Positions 18,601-27,784 are shown, counted from the first letter of the stretch. The stretch is 64,000 nucleotides of DNA from Nocardioides sp. W7 (GCF_022919075.1 NZ_CP095078.1:930001-994000), one strand, 5' to 3'. The notes: generated from the letters alone by a model not told the origin. Program-made: numbers and translations.

Positions 18601-19409
18601 GGGGCGTCGGTGGTGTGGTCGGCGGTGCCGGCACAGCCGAGGAACTCCAGGCCCGCGGGCAGGTAGTCGTCGACGGTGACGCCCGTCGTCGGGTTCACCT
18701 TGTTGTTCGTGACGGTCAGCGTGTAGACGGTCTGGTGGTCGTGCACGCCGCGCGGGATCTCCCCCTCGGGGTGCGGCTCGGACTTCTCGATCTCGATCGC
18801 CGTGAGCTTGGTGATCGTGCTCTTCGCGGCGTGACCCGAGTAGGAGTCCGGGCCGGGCTGCGGGACGCCGAGGGCGCTGAAGTCGGCCAGGTCCCGCGGG
18901 TCGCTCGAGAGGTAGGCGCCCATGTCGATCGCGAGCGGGCTGCCGACGTCGTACCTCGGCGGCGTCGCCGCGGCCGTGGTGTTGTAGCGGACCTCGAAGG
19001 CCAGCGTGTGGCTCGCGTTCGCGACCAGGTCGTAGGTGTTCGGCCAGATCAGCGTGGTCTTGCCGCTGGTCGGCGCGTCGGCGAGGACGGTCGGCTCGCC
19101 GGCCTCCTCACCCGCGGAGGCTCCGACGTACGACGTGCCGGCGGGCAGCACGAACCGATAGGCCAGGTTGTAGCCCTTCGGCGCGCCCGCGGGCAGCGAC
19201 GCGGTCAGCGCGACCGGCACGGTCTCGCCGTACAGCACGTCGGCCGCCGGGCCCCCGCTCAGCTGCAGGTCCGGCGAGCCGGCCGCCTGCGCGGGAGCGG
19301 CGCCGAGCAGCGCCGTGGTGACGGCGAGCATGCCGCTCACCAGTGCTGCGACCACCAGGTGGGTCAGCAGACGGAAACCGCGCGCGTGCGCGGACATAGA
19401 ACGACTCAT
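12609..19409 (-). CDS. Giant secreted DUF11-repeat surface protein
   Basis: Exported protein of 2266 residues from the ATG at 19409, which has a G-rich ribosome site 9 nt upstream (an in-frame ATG at 19448 is less likely). A signal peptide covers about 1-42 (APAQAA). The first 750 residues hold fimbrial D2/isopeptide-type beta domains (for example EIEKSEPHPEGEI near 200). At least six DUF11-type units follow, each opening with a Lys-Thr-Ala/Pro pair such as VTKTADDEEVEAGQ, near 770, 1070, 1370, 1515, 1640 and 1760. A further unit rich in HDH motifs lies at about 1850-2150, then a Pro-Ala hinge and a final basic beta domain. No LPxTG sorting signal or C-terminal membrane helix is present, so the anchoring mode is unclear. 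A stalk-like adhesin or wall protein is inferred. Confidence 0.85.
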   Translation of the reverse strand: MSRSMSAHARGFRLLTHLVVAALVSGMLAVTTALLGAAPAQAAGSPDLQLSGGPAADVLYGETVPVALTASLPAGAPKGYNLAYRFVLPAGTSYVGASAGEEAGEPTVLADAPTSGKTTLIWPNTYDLVANASHTLAFEVRYNTTAAATPPRYDVGSPLAIDMGAYLSSDPRDLADFSALGVPQPGPDSYSGHAAKSTITKLTAIEIEKSEPHPEGEIPRGVHDHQTVYTLTVTNNKVNPTTGVTVDDYLPAGLEFLGCAGTADHTTDAPTNPGSAEEYAGSGPIVVSQPTTDCVDPVLVETVDTDPDGSGPLPAGVYTHVRWTHLGGFGADQVKKIRYAAAIPIRENTLTWTTPGGTPATTGAQAVNLDNNSGPETYDEQPLLNGAIAAGDYQSPIDGPRAVSDEGTLLRTAEDIAIQKSNDNNGLEQGDLTKWTVDLQVSEYRYVDHVVVRDTVPNGLCPLGTGNLTTQNNATDAECAPTAGKLPSQPYSSVAEQSDGTFAIVWDESTYPALARLAPSATRQLTFWTRTRANYQGGFLDTTPVLSKDAVTNNIATEGVDWVRCAPADPTCAGSGTKLDHDETDGELDFDVSQSGKAAEGPAILKQVAATYPASGDCDDLVAADYGKTVPAYGPGDLVCWKLRLTFPTHLDTFSQDVFDILPASLSYVPGTWQETTNNTVDITAFDDTADDTAGRLGWKIGGGGTDVDTGGEIFEVTLKTTVGSPLGHHSGDVEGNLQKFSYQNTAGKAFTLRDLVDFELTLPELGVTKTADDEEVEAGQAVGYTVGVRNTGTAPAQDARVWDVLPSGFTCAEISTISDGGSCTGGRITWTGVDVAAGATKNLTYTVTVPSDVSPGVAYTNRVGVVEYGYTTNSGTTYQLIPANPVVKDPFLPTPNMPAAEATETIRTRDANVVKGRTTSVNESGNNAGSQATIGEVVTYTVVTTIPKNTTTYGAKVTDPLGSRQTLVPGSLCVNGCTLDGVAFGGVTESPANTVLATLPATYAAPTATDGVLVLTFQAKVLDVAANTRGTNLGNTATLAYTDQDGAPHTRSGTVNTTIVEPKIAVAKTVAGPTVVTSGEVKTFTVTASNTSGSNVSTAHDVVVVDTLPAGTEPVTIHNGGVWNSATRTITWTHASLAPGASTAFTYTVQVEDPAVGGTTYKNTVLATSTSQPNATGGVRTPASTATTAGDYDATAEKTISVVLPGITKDVSPTTATIGDNLTWTVRVTVPANVRYFDTTVVDTVPDGLAVDGYGAITCTAGCPGTDPAVSTFPVTTSGATQQAAWFLGDLAPAAQQRTYELVLTGHVLSTKRGGGSVTAPVSFTNQATVRTNRTDTMPATPTSVPASYSDTVTPATATTAVKEPTLTIDKAADKGPRVEGDDTVTYTVKVKNTGSWPAYDVVVTDQPDTELVDVTLVGGAALSTDGWTAGDPDLRWLVPGPIAAGATVTFTYTAKVKPGAQLNAGDQVTNTAAIPSYFGASTATRTGDGDNPWREYVGPQDTVTLTVVKPNLTIAKTPDNGAATAGEDATFTITVKNTDAHATAHGVVVHDVLPAGLTYVSSTPSGTASGSTVDWTIGTLAPGASKTITVVARVGSDVATGTTLTNTASTHADEVPTDKTDTGSLVVGTKTDLKVIKTASKTSVLAGEQLGYTLTTTNVGPSDALASTLTDTLPAYLTFVSLDDEERCSVTGQVVSCDYGTLAPGATRTVHVTVQVDPARTTPVTNAVDVTTTTPDTAPGNNHSQVTTPVTPVADVSVTKTADGVDYEGGDTVTYTLVARNDGPSTAQNVTLTDPLPADLTFVSVTPGAPTCTQAAGTVSCAFGALAPGAERTVTIAAKAKGTPPVPAVDSHDHQLDVSKSEQYVSLQAGETRTQDLSCTGGATMTDGSVGVMSVDQGTGTKADVVVREARSTSLGTYRFVVTNHATGQAQVKLFGTCLAGSTTTVAGHAHDIAVGSLQTLGTGALAVGRHDVTLPVAAGTRAVAPGIEVLSGQARLVAAEPVAGGWRFTVDVITPAQATLSIRALQTRTAMGGTPSHLHGLDLEHVTRTVTLAPGESVERVGCPVGFKGITATYDLPAGVLPLGHEPQPVNRDFRLLNTTDGPLDVLLDLECIGIRTGPELAEVLTVVNIAEVATTTYDADAANDTGSATVTLARAAGSVTPAPAPGPAPAPAAPVSAVGAFRVVSASRGATVRVACAGSGVCTGTVTLTAVIAKRHGRAKRIVIGTARYRVLAGGTDRVRVTIKKRFRQDVRHDRARRFRIG

Positions 19410-19450
19410 GGTCGAGGCCCCCCAGCCACTTGAAAACATCGTGCTCATCG

Positions 19451-19468
19451 ACCACGTGGAGACGTGGT
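19451..19468. promoter_or_regulatory. Inverted repeat upstream of the giant surface protein gene
   Basis: ACCACGT-GGAG-ACGTGGT is a perfect 7-bp-arm palindrome 41 nt upstream of the chosen start, in the 172-nt region shared with the divergent gene at 19582. It could be an operator; no regulator gene adjoins it. Confidence 0.4.
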
Positions 19469-19581
19469 GCCATCGCGCCTACGGCGCGGATCCGCACCAT
19501 CATCGCAAGGATCGTCCGCGGGCGGCAACGTTCGGCAGAACTGCCGCGGGTGAACTGACGGGTGACCCGCATACTGCTCGC

Positions 19582-20280
19582 ATGTCCACACCCGCCGCCT
19601 CCGGCCCGGTTCCGCGGCCGGACCAGCCCCGGCGGCCGCTCGCCCTGGTGCTGGCCGTGGTGGTGCTGGTGCTGGTCAACCTGCCGCTGGCGCACAGCAC
19701 CTGGCTCGAGCGGCAGGTCGAGCGGTCCGGGGTCGAGGTGCAGGCCGAGGTCGCCGACGACACCGTCGAGGACGGGCGCTCCCTCGTCGCGTTCGTACTG
19801 CCCGAGGAGGTCGGGGGAGAGCGGCTCGCCGACCACGAGCGCGGCTGGACCGTCGAGGTCACCGACGAGGTCCGCGAGGCGGCGGTCGACGCCGGCGAGC
19901 TGACGGTCCGGGTGCTGCCCGGCAACCCCTCGGCGTACTCCGTCGAGGGCCAGGTCCGGGGCTCGGGCGCGCTGGTCGTGACGGCGGTCGCCGACGCGCT
20001 GCTGCTGCTGGTCGGGCTGCTGCTGTGGCGGTTCCGTCGGCGGCTGCGCCCCCAGCTGGTGCTCGTGGCGAGCGGCGACGTCGAGCGCTGCGCGCCGGGC
20101 GCGGTGCTGGACCGGGTCGAGGGCGACGAGTACGTCGTGGCCGGCGAGGTCGAGTCGATCGAGGACGACCGGGTGGTGCTGCTGGTCGACGACCGGCGCG
20201 TGGTCGTGGAGCTCGCCGGCCACCACAACCCGGTCGGTCACCAGCAGAGCGCGCGGGTGCGCGGCCGGATGATCGGTTGA
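19582..20280 (+). CDS. Two-helix membrane protein of unknown function
   Basis: Protein of 232 residues. Helix 1 lies at about 20-38 and helix 2 at about 133-151. The loop between them is about 95 residues, acidic and predicted outside; the C-terminal 80 residues after RFRRRLRP are cytoplasmic and beta-rich. I do not recognise the family. CATACT ends 6 nt before the ATG, so the start is probably leaderless. It is followed 47 nt later by the glutathione peroxidase gene. Confidence 0.7.
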   Translation: MSTPAASGPVPRPDQPRRPLALVLAVVVLVLVNLPLAHSTWLERQVERSGVEVQAEVADDTVEDGRSLVAFVLPEEVGGERLADHERGWTVEVTDEVREAAVDAGELTVRVLPGNPSAYSVEGQVRGSGALVVTAVADALLLLVGLLLWRFRRRLRPQLVLVASGDVERCAPGAVLDRVEGDEYVVAGEVESIEDDRVVLLVDDRRVVVELAGHHNPVGHQQSARVRGRMIG

Positions 20281-20327
20281 GCGGGACTTCCGGACGGGAC
20301 CGGGCTCGTGCTGGCAGACTTTCCGGC

Positions 20328-20828
20328 ATGCCGACCCCGACGACTCCGACGACCCTGGCCGACTTCGCCGCCCGCTCGATCGAGGGCCAGGACATCGACC
20401 TGGCGTCGTACACCGGTCAGGTCGTGCTGGTCGTGAACACCGCCTCGAAGTGCGGCCTGACGCCCCAGTTCGAGGGACTGCAGCAGCTGCACGACCGCTT
20501 CGACGGCCGGGGCTTCACGGTGCTCGGCTTCCCGTGCGACCAGTTCCGCCACCAGGATCCCGGCGACGACGCCGAGATCGCCGGCTTCTGCCAGCGGAAC
20601 TTCGGCGTCACGTTCCCGATGTTCTCGAAGATCGAGGTCAACGGCGACGGGGCGCACCCGCTGTACCAGTGGCTGCGCTCGGAGAAGGGCGGGGTGCTCG
20701 GCGACAAGATCAAGTGGAACTTCACCAAGTTCCTGATCGGTCGCGACGGCTCCGTCATCGCCCGCTACGCGCCGACGACCAAGCCGGAGAAGATCGCCGC
20801 CGACATCGAGAAGGCGCTCGCGGGGTAA
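20328..20828 (+). CDS. Glutathione peroxidase family protein (first copy)
   Basis: Peroxidase of 166 residues. The peroxidatic cysteine is in NTASKCGLTPQ (Cys42, where animal enzymes have selenocysteine); FPCDQF supplies the Gln and a second cysteine, and KWNFTKFL the Trp-Asn pair. Bacterial cysteine members usually use thioredoxin rather than glutathione and reduce organic peroxides. CAGACT ends 7 nt before the ATG, so a leaderless start fits. A second paralogue is encoded at 49912-50400. The next gene starts 10 nt downstream. Confidence 0.93.
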   Translation: MPTPTTPTTLADFAARSIEGQDIDLASYTGQVVLVVNTASKCGLTPQFEGLQQLHDRFDGRGFTVLGFPCDQFRHQDPGDDAEIAGFCQRNFGVTFPMFSKIEVNGDGAHPLYQWLRSEKGGVLGDKIKWNFTKFLIGRDGSVIARYAPTTKPEKIAADIEKALAG

Positions 20829-20838
20829 CGACGGGCTC

Positions 20839-21315
20839 ATGACCCGGTTCACCGCCTCGACCTCGGCCGAGGCCGTGGTGCCCGCACCCCGTCAGCAGAT
20901 CTGGGACCTGCTGGTCGACCCGGCCACGATCGCCGCGCTCACGCCGTTCCTCAAGCGGGTGAGCGCCGACGGCGAGCACTGGCGCTGGGAGATGACCGGC
21001 CTCGACGTACTCGGGGTGAAGGTGGCGCCCGCGTTCACCGAGCGGATGGTCTTCGTCGACCTCGAACGCATCGAGTTTCACCACGACCCACCGCCCGGGG
21101 TCAAGGAGCGCTCCGGAGTCGAGGGCTGGTACGACCTCGCCGACGCCCCCGGTGGCACGCACCTGGCGACCAGCCTCGAGATCACCCTCGACCTACCCCT
21201 GCCCCGACTCGCCGCCCCGGCCGTCAGCTCGGCCATGAGGGGCGTGATGGCCACCATGGGCGACCGGTTCTCGGCCAACCTGCTGCGCGAGCTCGGGGTC
21301 GAGCAGGCGGGGTAG
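20839..21315 (+). CDS. SRPBCC family protein
   Basis: Protein of 158 residues with an SRPBCC helix-grip pattern: VVPAPRQQIWDLLVDPATIA at the start, a beta sheet in the middle, and a long final helix (SSAMRGVMATMGDRFSANLL). The ligand is unknown. It lies 10 nt downstream of the glutathione peroxidase gene, so probably in the same transcript. Its TAG stop codon is inside the left arm of a 20-bp palindrome. Confidence 0.75.
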   Translation: MTRFTASTSAEAVVPAPRQQIWDLLVDPATIAALTPFLKRVSADGEHWRWEMTGLDVLGVKVAPAFTERMVFVDLERIEFHHDPPPGVKERSGVEGWYDLADAPGGTHLATSLEITLDLPLPRLAAPAVSSAMRGVMATMGDRFSANLLRELGVEQAG

Positions 21316-21374
21316 TCCGTCACACCAGCGGGGTCTTCGTGGGCCTTCGGCCCCCTGGTGTGACGGACTACCCC
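21309..21374. repeat. Palindromic repeat with perfect 20-bp arms, family B copy 1
   Basis: GGGGTAGTCCGTCACACCAG (21309-21328) is the exact reverse complement of 21355-21374. The loop contains an inner GGGCC-TTC-GGCCC hairpin. The TAG of the SRPBCC gene is part of the left arm. It lies between convergent genes, so it can serve as a terminator for both. The right arm is identical over 20 nt to 46862-46881. Confidence 0.9.
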
Positions 21375-21386
21375 GGCGATCGGGCC

Positions 21387-23714
21387 TCAGACCTGGACCG
21401 ACTCCGACTCCGGGTCACGTTCGCCGAGGGCGTCGTCGGCGTACGTCCGCAGGTGCGGCCGGTCGAGCTTCTCGCCCTCGACATCGACGTTCGGGAGGAT
21501 CCGGTCCAGCCAGGCGGGCAGCCACCAGGCCTTCTCGCCCATCAGGTACATCAGCGCCGGGATCAGGGTCATCCGCACCAGGAACGCGTCGAAGAAGACC
21601 GCCACGGCGAGGGCGAAGCCGATCGATCGGATGATCGGCTCGTCGATCAGGATGAACGCGGAGAACACGGCGATCATGATCGCGGCGGCGGCGGTCACGA
21701 CCCGGGCGCTGTTGCGGAAGCCGTCGACGACGGCCTCGCGGGTCGACATGCCGTGCACGTGCGCCTCACGCATCCGGGTCACCAGGAACACCTGGTAGTC
21801 CATCGCGAGCCCGAAGACCAGGCCGATCAGGAAGATCGGCATGAAGCTGACGATCGGCTGACCCTCCATCAGCCCGAACGCGCCCTCCTGGAAGACGGCG
21901 ACCGTCGCGCCCAGGGTGGCGAGCACCGTGAGCAGGAAGCCGAGCGTCGCCGTGAGCGGGATCAGGATCGAGCGGAAGACGATCATCAGCAGGATGAACG
22001 CCAGCCCGATCACGACGGAGAGGTAGATCGGCAGTGCGCCGCTCAGCCGCTCCGAGACGTCGGTGGTGATGGCGGTCAGGCCGGTGACCCCGGTGGTCGT
22101 CCCGGTCTCCTCCTCGATCTGCTCCTGACCGTCCCGCAGGGCGGTGAGCAGGTCCTCGGTGGCCGTGTCCTCGGCGCCCGTCTCCGGGGTGATCAGCACC
22201 TGGGCTCCGGTGCCGTCCTCGTTGGTGCCGACCAGCTGGGCGTTGCGGACGTCGTCCTGACCGGCGGCCCAGGCGACCACGTCGTCGTACGCCGTCGTCC
22301 GCGCGTCGGCGTCGGGCAGCTCCCGGCCGTCGATCACGACGATCATCGGCGCGTCGCGGCCGGGACCGAAGGAGTCGGCGATCAGGTCCGACGCCTTGCG
22401 CTGCGTGGTCTCCGGCGAGGCTGTGCTGTCGGTCGGGAACGCGAGGTGCAGGTTGCTCAGCGGCAGCGCGAGGGCGCCGAGGGCGATCACGGTCAGGAGT
22501 ACGGCGGTGATCGGTCGCCGGCCGATGAGCCGGGCCCACCGGACCCCGTTGTTCATCACCAGGCCGTCGGTGTCGCGGGTGGGTCGATAGTGCCGAACGG
22601 TGCCCCCGAAGGCGCGCTTCTTCAGCAGGCCGAGCACCGCCGGGAGCAGGGTCAGCGCCACCAGGACGGCGATCAGCACCGTGGCGCCGGCCGCGAGGCC
22701 CATCGAGGTGAGGAACGGGATCTGGACCAGGGCCAGGGCCGACAGCGCGATGAGCACGGTGAGGCCCGCGAAGACGACGGCGGAGCCCGCCGTACCGACC
22801 GCGACGCCGACCGCCTCCTCGCGGTCGCTGGTGTGGTGCAGCTCGGTGCGGTAGCGCGCCAGGATGAACAGGGTGTAGTCGATGCCGACCGCGAGCCCGA
22901 TCATCGTGGCGAGCATCGGGGTCGTCGATCCGATGTCGAAGAACGCGGTGCTGGCCGTGATGCCCGTGATGCCCAGCCCCACGCCGACCAGTGCGGTGAC
23001 GATGGGCAGGCCGGCGGCCATCAGGGAGCCGAAGGTGAGGATCAGCACCAGGAGCGCGACGGCGATGCCGATGAGCTCGGAGGTCCCGCTGATCTCGGTC
23101 ATGCCGGCCGAGCCGGAGCCGTTGGCCTCCACGACGAGCCCGTTGGTGCTCGCGTCGTCCATGACCTCGCCGAGCGCGGTGATCGTGGCCGGCTCGACGT
23201 CGGTGACGGTCTCCACGTCGAAGTCCCAGGTGATGGTGCCGACCCGGCCGTCTTCGGAGAGCGGCGAGAGCGCCTGGGCGTTCACCTGCGCCGCGGCCAC
23301 GTCGCCGCCGGCCTCGGTCGCGGCGTCGACGATCGCCTTCTCCTGCTCGGCCGCCGCGGTGGTCGGGTCGGTCAGCGGGGCGTCCGGCATCTGCGGAAGG
23401 CCCTCGAGGCCGGCGATCAGGTCCTCGACCTGCGCGGCGTACTCGGGCTCCGCGAGGGTGTGCCCCTCGGGGGCGGCGACGACGACCTTGACCGAGGCCT
23501 GGTCGAAGGCGTCGACCGCGTCGGGGAAGAGCTCGGCCTGCATGTCGGCGGCCTTCTCCGACGGGATGCCCGGGATCGAGAACGCGTCGGTCATCGGCTT
23601 GGACATGGTCCCCGCGAAGATGCCGACCGCGACGAACGCGATGAGCCACGCGGCGATGAAGAACGGCCAGCGGCGGTACGCCGTCTTGCCGAGGCGGTGG
23701 AGCAGGGTGGCCAT
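21387..23714 (-). CDS. MMPL/RND-family transporter
   Basis: Integral membrane exporter of 775 residues. The start at 23714 (MATLLHRLGKTAYRRW) has AGGAG about 9 nt upstream. The protein shows the MMPL duplicated layout: helix 1 (about 16-36), a large outer loop, five helices (about 190-330, with GLAVGIDYTLFILARYR), a second outer loop, and a second six-helix bundle containing GLVFGLAMDYQVFLVTRMREA. MMPL proteins use the proton gradient to export lipids or hydrophobic compounds. The TetR gene is encoded 34 nt upstream on the same strand, so both are probably under its control. Confidence 0.92.
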   Translation of the reverse strand: MATLLHRLGKTAYRRWPFFIAAWLIAFVAVGIFAGTMSKPMTDAFSIPGIPSEKAADMQAELFPDAVDAFDQASVKVVVAAPEGHTLAEPEYAAQVEDLIAGLEGLPQMPDAPLTDPTTAAAEQEKAIVDAATEAGGDVAAAQVNAQALSPLSEDGRVGTITWDFDVETVTDVEPATITALGEVMDDASTNGLVVEANGSGSAGMTEISGTSELIGIAVALLVLILTFGSLMAAGLPIVTALVGVGLGITGITASTAFFDIGSTTPMLATMIGLAVGIDYTLFILARYRTELHHTSDREEAVGVAVGTAGSAVVFAGLTVLIALSALALVQIPFLTSMGLAAGATVLIAVLVALTLLPAVLGLLKKRAFGGTVRHYRPTRDTDGLVMNNGVRWARLIGRRPITAVLLTVIALGALALPLSNLHLAFPTDSTASPETTQRKASDLIADSFGPGRDAPMIVVIDGRELPDADARTTAYDDVVAWAAGQDDVRNAQLVGTNEDGTGAQVLITPETGAEDTATEDLLTALRDGQEQIEEETGTTTGVTGLTAITTDVSERLSGALPIYLSVVIGLAFILLMIVFRSILIPLTATLGFLLTVLATLGATVAVFQEGAFGLMEGQPIVSFMPIFLIGLVFGLAMDYQVFLVTRMREAHVHGMSTREAVVDGFRNSARVVTAAAAIMIAVFSAFILIDEPIIRSIGFALAVAVFFDAFLVRMTLIPALMYLMGEKAWWLPAWLDRILPNVDVEGEKLDRPHLRTYADDALGERDPESESVQV

Positions 23715-23748
23715 GGAGGATCTCCTGGGGAGGGTCGGGGAAGGCGGG

Positions 23749-24336
23749 TCAGGCGAGCAGGTGCCGGGCGACGCGGAGGTTCTCGTCGAACAGCTCGAGG
23801 ACCGGGCGCTGGTCACCGCAGACGAACTCGCGCATGGAGACCTCGAAGACCGCGACCAGGAGCCGGATCAGCAGCCGGGCGTCGGCGGTGGCGATCCGGT
23901 CGCCCTCGCGCTCGACGATCAGATCGGTGAACGTGCCGAGGATCTTCTCGAAGCGCTCGCCGGCGATCAGCACGAGACGGGGTTCGTTGACGACGACCCG
24001 CTTGGCGCGCTCGACGTCCTCTCGCTCGACGTCGTGGGACTCGAAGAGCTCCCTCGCGATCTCCGAGAGGTCGTTGACGAGATCGCCGTGCGGCCCGCCG
24101 GCGACGAACGTGGCCCGGACCTCGTCCGACATGGTCGGGACCGGGCCGAGCACCGCGTCGAGCTTGCTCGGGAAGTAGTTGAACAGGGTCCGGCGGGAGA
24201 CCTCGGCGCGCTCCGCGAGCTCGTCCAGGGTGAAACCGTCGAGACCGCGCTCCTCGGTGAGCTGCTGCGCGCAGCGGCAGATCCGCCGCTCGGTCTGCAG
24301 CCGCTTCACCTGGCGGATCGTTGCACTCTCGGACAT
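23749..24336 (-). CDS. TetR-family regulator of the MMPL exporter
   Basis: Repressor of 195 residues. The helix-turn-helix is at about 28-55 (FTLDELAERAEVSRRTLFNY, preceding FPSK), and the remainder is an all-helical ligand domain. The start at 24336 (MSESATIRQ) is preferred over an upstream in-frame ATG because AAGAAT lies 7 nt upstream. GAGTGCA half-sites surround the start, so autoregulation is likely. The downstream MMPL exporter is the expected target. Confidence 0.85.
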   Translation of the reverse strand: MSESATIRQVKRLQTERRICRCAQQLTEERGLDGFTLDELAERAEVSRRTLFNYFPSKLDAVLGPVPTMSDEVRATFVAGGPHGDLVNDLSEIARELFESHDVEREDVERAKRVVVNEPRLVLIAGERFEKILGTFTDLIVEREGDRIATADARLLIRLLVAVFEVSMREFVCGDQRPVLELFDENLRVARHLLA

Positions 24337-24337
24337 G

Positions 24338-24355
24338 GAGTGCATTCTTGCACTC
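24338..24355. promoter_or_regulatory. Candidate TetR operator
   Basis: GAGTGCA-TTCT-TGCACTC is a perfect 7-bp-arm palindrome directly upstream of the TetR start and overlapping its -10 region. TTGCACTCTC occurs at 24320-24329 and again at 24348-24357, and another AGTGCA at 24367-24372, so several half-sites cluster here. Confidence 0.6.
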
Positions 24356-24487
24356 TCGACCAAGAAGTGCATAATTGTGATGGCGGTCACGCCGCTCTGT
24401 GGAACGCGGCCGACCCCGCCGTGCGGTTCATCACGGCGGGGCGGCTGTGACTTGCTGGTAACCGAGCGGGGGGCGGAAAGTGGTCGG

Positions 24488-25876
24488 GTGTCTTCCCCCC
24501 GCACCGCCACCCCGTCGTCGTACTCCATCACCATGCGGCTGCACACCGCTCCTGACCACGCGGTGGTCGGAGCGGTCGCCACCGCGATCGCGGCGTCGGG
24601 GGGCATCGTGACCGCCATCGACGTCACCGAGTCCAGTCACGAGCGTCTCGTGGTCGACGTGACCTGCTCCGCGATCGACGCCGACCACGCCAAGGTCCTC
24701 GAGGGCATCGTCGACGAGATCGAGGGCGTGGAGGTCTACCGGGTCTCCGACCGGACCTTCCTGCTGCACATCGGCGGCAAGATCGAGGTCTCCTCCAAGG
24801 TGCCGCTGCGCAACCGCGACGACCTCTCGATGGCCTACACCCCGGGCGTCGGCCGGGTCAGCATGGCGCTGGCCGAGCACCCCGAGGACATCCGTCGGCT
24901 GACCATCAAGGGCAACTCGGTCGCGGTCGTCACCGACGGGTCCGCCGTACTGGGGCTCGGCAACATCGGTCCGGGCGCGGCGCTGCCGGTGATGGAGGGC
25001 AAGGCGGCGCTCTTCAAGCGGTTCGCCGACATCGACGCCTGGCCGATCTGCCTGGACACCCAGGACACCGACGAGATCGTCCGCGCGGTCGAGCTGATCG
25101 CCCCCGGTTTCGGCGGCATCAACCTCGAGGACATCGCGGCGCCGCGCTGCTTCGAGATCGAGCGACGGCTGCGCGAGAGCCTCGACATCCCCGTCTTCCA
25201 CGACGACCAGCACGGCACCGCCATCGTCGTCCTCGCGGCGCTGACCAACGCGCTGCGGGTGGTCGGCAAGAAGCTCCCCGAGGTGCGCCTCGTGGTCTCG
25301 GGCGCCGGTGCGGCCGGCACCGCCATCGTGACCCTGCTGCTGGCCGCCGGGGTGACCGACGTCGTCGTCTACGACCGGGTCGGCTGCCTGGTGCCCGACC
25401 TCGAGGGTCTCTCGCCGGCGCAGGTGCAGCTCGCCGAGGCGACCAACCCGCGCAGGGTGCGCGGCGACCTGCGCGCCGCCCTGGCCGACGCCGACGTGTT
25501 CATCGGCGTCTCCGCCCCCGGCGTCCTGCAGGCCGAGTGGATCCGGGACATGGCCACCGACCCGGTCGTCTTCGCGCTGGCCAACCCCGACCCGGAGGTC
25601 GACCCCGCCGAGGCCGACAAGTACGCCGCCGTCGTGGCCAGCGGCCGCTCCGACTACCCGAACCAGATCAACAACGTGCTGGCCTTCCCCGGCGTGTTCC
25701 GCGGCCTCCTCGACGCGCGGGCCACCGACGTCACCATCGACATGCTGCTCCGCGCGGCCGAGGCGATCGCGCTCGTGGTCAAGGACGAGGAGCTCAACCC
25801 GAGCTTCATCATCCCCACCGTCTTCCACCCCGACGTGTCGAAGGCGGTCGCCGCCGCCATCCGCGCCGACCGCTAG
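24488..25876 (+). CDS. NAD-dependent malic enzyme with N-terminal ACT-like domain
   Basis: Oxidative decarboxylase of 462 residues converting malate to pyruvate and CO2. I chose the GTG at 24488, with GGAAAG upstream. The first 90 residues form an ACT-like regulatory domain. The malic domain follows with [29 protein letters not shown] and [11 protein letters not shown] (metal and substrate residues), then the NAD-binding fold with GAGAAGTAI. The ending [12 protein letters not shown] is also conserved. The gene is monocistronic and convergent with ppgK. Confidence 0.95.
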   Translation: MSSPRTATPSSYSITMRLHTAPDHAVVGAVATAIAASGGIVTAIDVTESSHERLVVDVTCSAIDADHAKVLEGIVDEIEGVEVYRVSDRTFLLHIGGKIEVSSKVPLRNRDDLSMAYTPGVGRVSMALAEHPEDIRRLTIKGNSVAVVTDGSAVLGLGNIGPGAALPVMEGKAALFKRFADIDAWPICLDTQDTDEIVRAVELIAPGFGGINLEDIAAPRCFEIERRLRESLDIPVFHDDQHGTAIVVLAALTNALRVVGKKLPEVRLVVSGAGAAGTAIVTLLLAAGVTDVVVYDRVGCLVPDLEGLSPAQVQLAEATNPRRVRGDLRAALADADVFIGVSAPGVLQAEWIRDMATDPVVFALANPDPEVDPAEADKYAAVVASGRSDYPNQINNVLAFPGVFRGLLDARATDVTIDMLLRAAEAIALVVKDEELNPSFIIPTVFHPDVSKAVAAAIRADR

Positions 25877-25891
25877 CCACGACGGACAGGG

Positions 25892-26647
25892 CTATCCGCG
25901 GGCGTCGGCTGCGTAGAGCGCCGCGCCGACGACGCCCGCCTTGTTGCGCAGCGTCGCCGGCACGATCTCGGTGTCGAGGTCGAGCAGCGGCAGGAACTCC
26001 TCCGACCGCTTGCTGATGCCGCCGCCCACCACGAACAGGTCGGGCGAGAACAGCATCTCGAGGGTGCGGTAGTAGCGGTTCAACCGCTTCGCCCACTCCT
26101 CCATGCCCAGGTCCTCGGCCTCGCGGGCGCTGTTGGCCGCCCGCGACTCCGCGTCGTGCCCGTCGATCTCGAGGTGGCCGAGCTCAGCGTTCGGGACCAG
26201 CACCCCCTCGTGCACCAGCGCCGAGCCGATACCGGTGCCGAGGGTCGTCACGATGACCAGGCCGCCTCGGCCCGCGGCGGCGCCGTACCGCACCTCGGCG
26301 AGGCCGGCGGCGTCCGCGTCGTTGACGACGTGTACGTCGCGGCCGGTCGCCTTCGTGAACAGGGCGTCGGCGTCGGTGCCGATCCAGGCCTTGTCGATGT
26401 TGGCCGCCGAGCTGACCACGCCGTGGCGGACCACGCCCGGGACGGTGACGCCGACGGGACCGGCGGAGTCGGGGAACGCCGCGAGCAGCTCGACGAACAC
26501 CTCGGAGACCCGCTCGGGGGTCGACGGCGAGGGGGTCTTGAACCGGACCCGCTGCCCGGCGAAGTCGCCGGACTCGAGGTCGACGGGTGCGCCCTTGATG
26601 CCCGTGCCGCCGAAGTCGATGCCGAAGGGGACGTCTTTGCTCGCCAT
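25892..26647 (-). CDS. ppgK: Polyphosphate glucokinase
   Basis: Kinase of 251 residues in the ROK family that phosphorylates glucose with polyphosphate or ATP. The phosphate loop is [15 protein letters not shown] (about 9-23). Substrate residues are in [12 protein letters not shown] and the second phosphate motif is [11 protein letters not shown]. The length and the lack of the CxCGxxGC zinc motif of typical ROK proteins both fit PPGK, an actinobacterial hallmark. TAAGGT ends 6 nt before the ATG on this strand, so the mRNA is probably leaderless. Confidence 0.93.
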   Translation of the reverse strand: MASKDVPFGIDFGGTGIKGAPVDLESGDFAGQRVRFKTPSPSTPERVSEVFVELLAAFPDSAGPVGVTVPGVVRHGVVSSAANIDKAWIGTDADALFTKATGRDVHVVNDADAAGLAEVRYGAAAGRGGLVIVTTLGTGIGSALVHEGVLVPNAELGHLEIDGHDAESRAANSAREAEDLGMEEWAKRLNRYYRTLEMLFSPDLFVVGGGISKRSEEFLPLLDLDTEIVPATLRNKAGVVGAALYAADARG

Positions 26648-26791
26648 CCCCCGACCTTAGGGCGCGGTGAGCGATGAGAAGTCGACGGTGGCCGGGTCTG
26701 CCGCATGGCGGACCGAAATCGGTTGACCGCGGGCCGCGGCGGCACTGCTACTGGAGGACGACATGAACCCCGATCGGGCGGAGGGCAGCGG

Positions 26792-27780
<989 letters not shown>

Positions 27781-27784
<4 letters not shown>

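Noticed and set aside
21339..23930. 863-residue plus-strand open frame opposite the MMPL exporter
   Set aside because: Low-complexity charged sequence; the minus strand encodes a full MMPL protein with membrane helices.
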